The notes beneath the pieces are model-generated. The model searched no databases and was not told the origin of the DNA. It saw only the letters and a list, made by a program, of their open reading frames with translations. A stretch of 64,000 bases of DNA from Clarkia xantiana subsp. parviflora (Eukaryota; Streptophyta; Magnoliopsida; Myrtales; Onagraceae): the NCBI GenBank assembly GCA_036873135.1, contig JAPTYO010000007.1:22178763-22242762 (forward strand), read 5' to 3'. The position numbers and the translations under genes are program-made. Position 1 is the stretch's first letter. The number at the start of each line of letters is the position of its first letter. Below, piece by piece: positions 57,114 through 64,000 of this stretch.

Positions 57114-58081
57114 ACATACATACATAAGAAGTAACCAACCCACGAAACCAATGCGACCCAGCCCCACACCCTCTCTTGTCTCACTCAGTGGCATTATAAT
57201 TTGACGATCTCTCCAATGCTCATTGCCGTCTATTAATCTACTCCCCCAACTCTCTCCTCCACCTTCTGGCGAGGGATCTCTCCGTCTAAGTTCCCTCCGG
57301 TAATTGCTCCATACTCTCGACCCTATCTGATTCATGCTCGTTGGGGGCTCAGTTTCACTGCTTTTTGTGTTGCCTCCGTTCGATCATTCCTGGATTCTTG
57401 GAATCCAAGCTTGATTTCTAGCTCAAGTGTGTTATTCATGGGGAACTGGATGGAGATCAGATGAGTTCATCCAATGAGGATTAAGATTTGGTGGACAGTG
57501 CATTTTCAATTTTTCACCGTGTTTGGGTTTTCATGCTTGATTTCTAGATTTTGTGGCTCAAGCTTTTTGCTGCTAAGCTCGTGATTAGTGGTGCTACTGA
57601 TGGATTGAATTAATTTTGTTGCATTTTCTGGTAGTAGTCTCCAATTAGAAAAGGGGTATTTCGAGTTAATGGAATCGTTGGTCTTGATAGTTAGCATTTC
57701 CTTTTAGTATCCCGCAGAACCTTGGAATTTCGTATTTAACATCTAGTCAAGTTCATTTGGTGCTCAAGTACTTGCTTTGGTCTGTTATTATATCTTGTTA
57801 ATCAGAGCAGGTCAGTTGATATTCCCTTTATTTAACTAGTAGTGTTCTACTAGTTTAAATTTTCTTTCTTGAGAATGACGTCCATTTCTCTTACGCACGT
57901 CTGTGGCTTGTGATTTCCTGACTTGCTGAAGTTTAGTCTTTGCATGCTGAACTATTTGGTTTTTGAGATTCATCTAGTTTTACTAATTGATTTCGGACCA
58001 CGTTAACCTACTCTGAAGTGATCAACTTTTTTTGTGTTTTCAGTCAGTTTACATCAGTTGAGTTGAGTGACGATAAAGGGA

Positions 58082-61000
58082 ATGGCTTCCATCACTCAGC
58101 CGCCAGTGAAGTTTACTGGCTATGCGGCATCTGACCTTCTACGAAGCGCCAATAGTTGGGTTAGCGGAATTCCACTTAAGGCCCTTGGAAAGACTCGGTT
58201 AGGAATGAGGAGACAGGATTTTGTAGTTTCCGCAAAGCTTAGGAAAGTAAAGAGGCGTGAGCGTCCGTGGCCAGCTGACGCAGATCCAAATGTTAAAGGT
58301 GGAATCCTCAGCCACCTCTCACCTTTTAAACCACTCAAGGAGAAGCCAAAGCCCGTTACATTGGATTTTGAGAGGCCGCTTATTGATTTTGAAAAGAAAA
58401 TAAACGATGTGAGACTCCAGTGTTTCCTAACTTTTAGTGGTCAAGCCACTTGCTATTTGCTGGACTGTGATTATATGTTATGGAAATGCAGGTCCGCAAG
58501 ATGGCAGCTGAAACTGGCTTGGACTTCAGCGATCAGATTGCCTCTTTGGAGAATAAGTACCACCAGGTTTCATAATAATGTTATGAAATTTTATGTTCTT
58601 GACAGTAGCAAGTATTATCTGACATTTTGCATATCACTGCTACTCTGGTAGTTGAAACTTGAAAGTGGTAACAATTTGTGAATCTCAATATTTGTTAGAA
58701 TTTATACTACATTAAAAACCCACGAAAGTTTCCCTTTTAGATGTTGTATATGTTTGCTATGGAAATACTCAGTTTCCTGATGAGTAAACAATAGCGCCTA
58801 GGCCTACAGTCTTATCCAAAAATGAATCCATTCCCAATATTTCTACTATCCCTGGACAAGTGAGATGATACAATTATCCATAGCTTCTAACGGTCAAGTC
58901 ACCTGTTGAAACTCAGTTATATGTTCGAAGCAACTGAAAGTTATCTTGGCCTTTTAGATCGGCTGTAAAGCATGGAGATGCTTTCTGGCTATTCAAGTGA
59001 AATGTTCTATTGATTCACATTCTTTATACCAAAAAGGGTTACTTGCACATCTACTCACTCTTTTCTTGCTGCAATCTAGGCTTTGAAGGATTTATATACA
59101 CACTTGACTCCTATTCAACGTGTGAATATTGCACGACATCCTAATCGGCCCACCTTCCTTGATCATGTTTTTAACATAACAGAAAAGGTAAGACAAAGAC
59201 AAATTCTCTAGAGATTAGTTTCCTGTAGTGTATTATTTGAGGAGTTAATGTAATAATTGAAAGTTGTAATGCTCCTTTTCCAGTTTGTGGAGCTTCATGG
59301 AGATAGAGGAGGATATGATGATCCAGCTATTGTTACTGGGATAGGAACTATAAATGGAGAAAGCTACATGTTCATCGGTCAGCAAAAAGGTAGATTCACA
59401 AAAGAGAACATTAAGCGCAACTTTGGAATGCCTACTCCCCATGGGTATGTGCAGCAAGAAGGGATTAATATTCTACTCAACTTGTTTAGTAGCCTCTGTA
59501 GGGAAAAATGAACACTTTTTGCATAGTACTAAATATGCTATTCCTATCTCTGAAACAGCTATAGGAAAGCTCTACGCATGATGTACTATGCAGAACACCA
59601 TGGTTTCCCCATTGTCACATTTATTGATACACCTGGAGCTTTTGCAGATCTCAAGTCTGAGGAACTAGGTCAAGTATGTATCAGCTTGTTGTTGTGCACA
59701 TAGTTTTTTGAAATATTTTGCACTAACACGTCAATTTATTTTCTTGAAGGGTGAAGCCATCGCTCACAACTTGAGGACTATGTTTGGATTGAAGGTCCCC
59801 ATTGTCTCAATTGTTATGGGGGAGGGTGGCTCAGGTGGTGCCCTGGCCATTGGCTGCGGAAATAAGTTATTAATGCTTGAAAATGCTGTTTTCTATGTTG
59901 CCAGGTAAGTTTATCGTATGAGCTGAGATTTCCACATTAATATTAAAGAAAGAGAGAGAATGAACTGATCCTGTGCCTTATCCTTAGACAGCATGAAATC
60001 AACCATAAGTTAGTATTTCGACGTTAAGTTCCATTCATCTGTAGTTATCCTCTTCCATGGAGATTCACCTCTTCCTTTCTGTAGTTGTTCTCTTCTACGA
60101 ATTCACCCTTCAAACATTCTGTGAAGTTCTCCTATATGGATTTGCATGAGCATAATAGCTCTTCTTCCTTAAATAGAGAGAGAGAGAGTGTACACTCATT
60201 TACTTATATCCAAAACCAGTAGCTCATGATAGTGGATCTCCTTTCTGTTTTTCTCCAGGATGCTGTTTCTAACTTTTTTAAGTAGCGTTAATGTATCTTT
60301 CAATTGTCTTTCCGTGTTGGTCTCCAATCTATGATGCTCTGATATTAATTTTTTGCCACAATGGTTAGTCCTGAAGCATGTGCGGCAATCTTATGGAAGA
60401 GTGCCAAAGCTTCACCACAGGTAAGTAAATCTTTGCTATTGGGGTTTTTTTTTTCTTTCTATAAACTGGATTTAAGTGGTTTCAACCTCCATCAGTAATT
60501 ATATGGAATGTTTACTTTGGACAGGCTGCTGAGAAGCTGAAAATCACCGCTCATGAGTTGTGCAAGCTGCAAATTGCAGATGGCATTATCCCGGTAATTA
60601 TGCTTCTCTATACCATTTTTACCTTAATGGTTTCTACTTTTTTGCGTGTTTGACTTAGAAAGTCTGTATAAAAATCAGATCACATTCTTAAATAACTTAT
60701 TTTGTACTTCTTAACAGGAGCCGCTTGGGGGTGCCCATGCAGATCCCGCCTGGACTTCTCAGCAGATCAAAGCTGCAATTCTTGAGTCGATGGATGTGAG
60801 TCTAACTATAGAAGCTCCTCTCTTATAATAATATGTGTATATATATGAAAATGAAACAGCCTTGTAATTTATTTTCTTGATCCATACAGGAGCTTAAAAA
60901 AATGAATACTGAGGACTTGCTAAAGCACCGAATGTTGAAGTTCCGAAAAATTGGCAGGTTTGAAGAAAGCATCCCTGTCAAGCCACATGTTCAAACCCCA

Positions 61001-61969
61001 AAGAAGGAATTAGCAGTTGGAGTTGAAAAAGGCTCCCCTGCAAACCTGATTAAGAAAAGCGACGCAAAAAAGAAGTCAGCAGCTGAAGCTAGAAAACTGA
61101 AGCTGACAGTCTCGAAAGCCATGAAATCATCATCTTCAGCTGCAGTATCTTATCTAAACAATCTAGTTGCAAAACTGAAGAGACAAGTGGACCTTGAATA
61201 TTCCAAGGCAGCAAATGCCTTAGGATTAACAGAAAAGCTCCAGGAATTGCGGAAAGAATTCTCAGAAGCTAAAGAGGATCCAAATGCGCAGCAAATAATC
61301 TCTGAAAAGGTGAATGCACTCACTGAAGAATTTAACCAAAGCCTCCCGGAAGCACCCAATTATGGTACTCTACAGAAGAATCTCAAAATGCTGAAGAGCT
61401 TAACTGAAGCTAAAGATAAAAAGAAAGCTACACTTCTTAAGCAACAAGTCAATAACAAGTTCAAGGAGGTGTTGGACCGACCCGATATCAAGGAAAAGAT
61501 CGAATCTTTAAGGGCAGAGTTTGAAAGATATGGGGCTGCTACTGCTGAAGATTTAGACCCAGAATTGAGGGACAAAATTGTGAAGACAAAGAAAGAAATT
61601 GAGGCAGAATTAACCAATGTGCTCGGTCTTGAGGCTGCTAAACCAGAGAAGGAACTAACTAAAGCGATTTCTTCGGCCCCTGAATATATAGAAAATAAAG
61701 TAGGGCATCTGAATGAGAAAATCAGTAAGAAAATCAACGATGTTATGCGTTCAACTGAAGTAGAGAACATGATGGCAGCTCTCAAATTGGAGGTTGCTAA
61801 AGCAGGTGCTTCTCCAAGTCCCGAATCCAAAGATAAGATTATGGCTCTGGAAAAGGAAATTAAGTCAAGGGTTTCCGAGGCTATTAATTCGTCAGAATTA
61901 CGAGAAGAACAAGAGAAGATTATGGGAGTAATTGGATCTGAAAATGGAAGAGTAGGAGTCAGTGTGTAA
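58082..61969 (+). CDS. CAC3: Plastid acetyl-CoA carboxylase carboxyltransferase alpha subunit (10 coding exons)
   Basis: CDS exons: 58082-58408, 58492-58566, 59080-59187, 59284-59444, 59559-59673, 59750-59904, 60369-60420, 60525-60593, 60718-60795, 60890-61969; 739 aa. It is the nuclear-encoded alpha subunit of the heteromeric plastid enzyme and, with plastid-encoded beta-CT, transfers the carboxyl group from carboxybiotin to acetyl-CoA for fatty-acid synthesis. Residues 1 to about 50 look like a transit peptide (Ser/Arg-rich, few acids). The core matches bacterial AccA: '[18 protein letters not shown]', '[17 protein letters not shown]', '[10 protein letters not shown]' (245-254), '[15 protein letters not shown]' (283-297), '[12 protein letters not shown]'. 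From about residue 381 exon 10 encodes a charged Lys/Glu-rich, coiled-coil-like extension of about 360 residues, a plant feature linked to membrane association. Slight oddity: '[11 protein letters not shown]', where GR(N/Q)TKENIQRN is usual. Apparently functional. A GTG-initiated extension from 58067 is not needed. Confidence 0.97.
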
Positions 61970-63880
61970 TGTGGATTGGCTACTCATACAATGAGGTTAG
62001 TTCCTTCTCCTCTGTTACTTTACAATACTGAACATACACGAGTAAAAAAAAATATCATTTGAGACCAATACGAATATGTTCTTCTTTTGGGCAGATTGCA
62101 GATTGGTGTAGCATTTGGGGATTGCATTTCCCTTTTGCAGCAAAAAAAGTATAAACCCTGTGACTAATCGATTAGCTAAGTGTTTGTTTACAGCCCAATC
62201 TATAATGTTGTTTATATGGAGAAACCAGTTTTGTAGCTCCAAAGTGTTCTGATGAACTTTATAGTTTATACTCGGATGAATTAGAAGAAGTTGTTCGTTT
62301 GTTAACTTTGTTTTCGTTGTTATGTTGCTGATGAACAAAATTGCGATGGTACATGGTGGAGAACTGGAAAAGGATGATTCTACTAATTTTTTTAAAGATT
62401 GATTGCGATGTGACAAGTCTGATATTTTGTACTTCTTTAAATAAGTCTTGATTAATAACTTTTTAAAATTTAATTAGTTGTTTTATTTTTAGTATTCGTC
62501 AGATTTATATTACATATTGACATATTAATTTATATTTTTTACTATATGAAGTTAAGTATTTTGATATTTGCTTAAAGAATCTCGTATGTAGATGTACAAC
62601 TGAATATAACTTAACACAATACAATACACGAAGCGAACATGCACTAAAAGTTGTGTGCCGTGTTCTTGTTGTAAAACATAGCACGATAAGTTTATCGTGC
62701 ATGTTTGTATTCATTAAGTATAACACGATAAGATTATTGACTTGCATGATATCACGCACAAACGAATTGCCACTCTATTTCTAATTTACATGCACTAAAA
62801 CATACAATTTTTTATATTAGTTTTAGAGCTTTTGGGCTCAAAATGTATAATACATACCTTGTGACATTCTGATTTTTTTTAACGGACTAGAAAATGCACA
62901 TCATATAATAATATTATTTAGTTTTGATGTTTACAAATGTATCTATTTGCTTAAATTTACTATATTGTTATTTGTTTTTAATATTGTAATTGAAGAGTAA
63001 TTTTTTTTTATGGTATATGGATCATATAATTTTAATATATATATATAACTGCAACAAATTATTTAATAATTAAATGCACATATTCTTTTAATATATATTA
63101 ATTTAAAAAACAAAAAACACAAATCAAAAGTATTTGAACATCATTTTTCTTCCAATAAGAAACCATTTTATATGTCGGGTAGTATGAATATATATATATA
63201 TATCATAAAATAGTTAATTAACATAGAAAATAAACAATTATGTACTAGGATTAGGGAATTACTATTGAGTTCCTAATAGTAAAGAGTTTATTATTTAGCG
63301 ACTTTCTTTGAAATAGGGGCACATACAATGATGTCTCTAATATAGGAACATCCTAATCCTATGTGGCAATAAGATCTAAGGACTATTATTGTGGATGCTT
63401 TAAGAATTATTATATTTTCTATGTGATAAATTTTTTTTTTTTTAATAATATGTATAATATTATATGTTTTTAATTTATACATATTATTGTAATAAATTAA
63501 TAAGAATATGACAAATTATATTTTATTATATTAATTATTATTATTATAAATAAAAGTCAAGCACAAAGGGGTAATAATAACTACCTTAATTTAAATTCTC
63601 ATTCAAATAAAATTAAGCGCATGTCAATAATCAAAATAAATGTAATTATGCTATAATATATTCGATAATAAATATGTGGCAAAACTGATGATAATAATAT
63701 ATTTAAAAAAGTACATAGAACTTAAGATAAAAAATACGAGGTATGCAACTTCTGTATATAGTTCAATGTATAAATTTATCATTATTATTTATTAAATTAA
63801 AAAGTGTGAATTTTATAATTTAGAAAAATAGCTCAAGATCCAATTATAATTACACATAGTTTAGGGTGCAATCTATATGT
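61970..63880. other. CAC3 3' UTR and AT-rich spacer
   Basis: Trailer to about 62400, then AT-rich sequence. At about 62590-62775 words such as ATAACACGATAAG, CACGAAGCG and a terminal GAATTGCCACTC hint at a worn copy of the CGACACG hAT family, without a measurable target duplication. No gene. Confidence 0.45.
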
Positions 63881-63884
63881 AACC

Positions 63885-64000
63885 CAACTTCCTCTCCTCT
63901 TCGTCTTCTCTTTCTCGACTCGACGTGGATCGATTAATGAATCTTCTTCTAAAACCCTCTCTCTCTCCTCTCCCTTATTAGGTTTCAAAGGGAGTTTCCT
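63885..64000 (+). promoter_or_regulatory. Possible leader of a gene beyond the window
   Basis: Abrupt change from AT-rich spacer to pyrimidine-rich sequence (CTTCCTCTCCTCTTCGTCTTC, AAAACCCTCTCTCTCTCC) with a telo-box-like AAACCCT. This looks like the start of a plus-strand transcript, but no coding exon falls inside the window. Confidence 0.35.

Noticed and set aside
58067..58081. GTG start adding five residues to CAC3
   Set aside because: Nuclear plant genes start at ATG; 58082 has a normal context.

Overview
This is a nuclear genomic window from a flowering plant, most likely a eudicot. The evidence is multi-exon genes with GT..AG introns in AT-rich introns and spacers, and a set of clearly plant proteins: an inositol phosphorylceramide synthase, a secreted laccase, a MOT1-type molybdate transporter, PAR1 proteins, a lectin-like membrane protein and the plastid acetyl-CoA carboxylase alpha-carboxyltransferase. 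There is also abundant LINE, hAT and Mutator-type debris. I cannot name the species.

Layout. 1-4484: repeat-bearing spacer, including an LTR-like repeat at 994-1700. 4485-5999: a five-exon conserved plant gene of unknown function (339 aa). 6506-23960: a transposon-rich gene desert with a MULE-type MITE, two 5'-truncated LINE remnants, a second copy of the LTR-like repeat lying in LINE sequence, and two hAT-type MITEs with exact 8-bp target duplications. 24379-26939: 12-exon IPCS (318 aa). 27618-32683: a nested cluster of MITEs and inverted repeats. 35186-38246: six-exon laccase (569 aa). 39472-41225: two-exon molybdate transporter (465 aa). 41826-50575: a roughly 2.8-kb duplicated block carrying two intact minus-strand PAR1 genes, split by a MULE MITE, a 1.1-kb foldback element and a LINE fragment. 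52407-53387: intronless lectin-domain membrane protein without a kinase. 53929-54025: candidate C/D snoRNA (minus). 54806-55355: ribosomal protein eL33/RPL35A. 58082-61969: ten-exon CAC3 (739 aa). The window ends in a pyrimidine-rich stretch that looks like the leader of a further gene.

The genes are ordinary and unrelated in pathway: sphingolipid synthesis, lignin or phenolic oxidation, molybdate transport, plastid fatty-acid synthesis, translation. They form no operon-like system. I see no new enzymatic or defence system. The more interesting material is structural: (i) hAT MITEs built almost wholly from dense arrays of one short motif, each with a recoverable 8-bp TSD and some nested in other elements; (ii) Mutator-like MITEs with 9-bp TSDs that carry CACGTG G-boxes, one of them in the upstream region of the PAR1 genes before they duplicated; (iii) two hairpin-forming elements between the PAR1 duplicates; (iv) an apparent shared promoter, rich in telo-box and site II motifs, between RPL35A and a C/D snoRNA.

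Exon borders come from splice-site consensus and reading-frame continuity, with no transcript data. Family assignments come from remembered protein signatures, not database searches.
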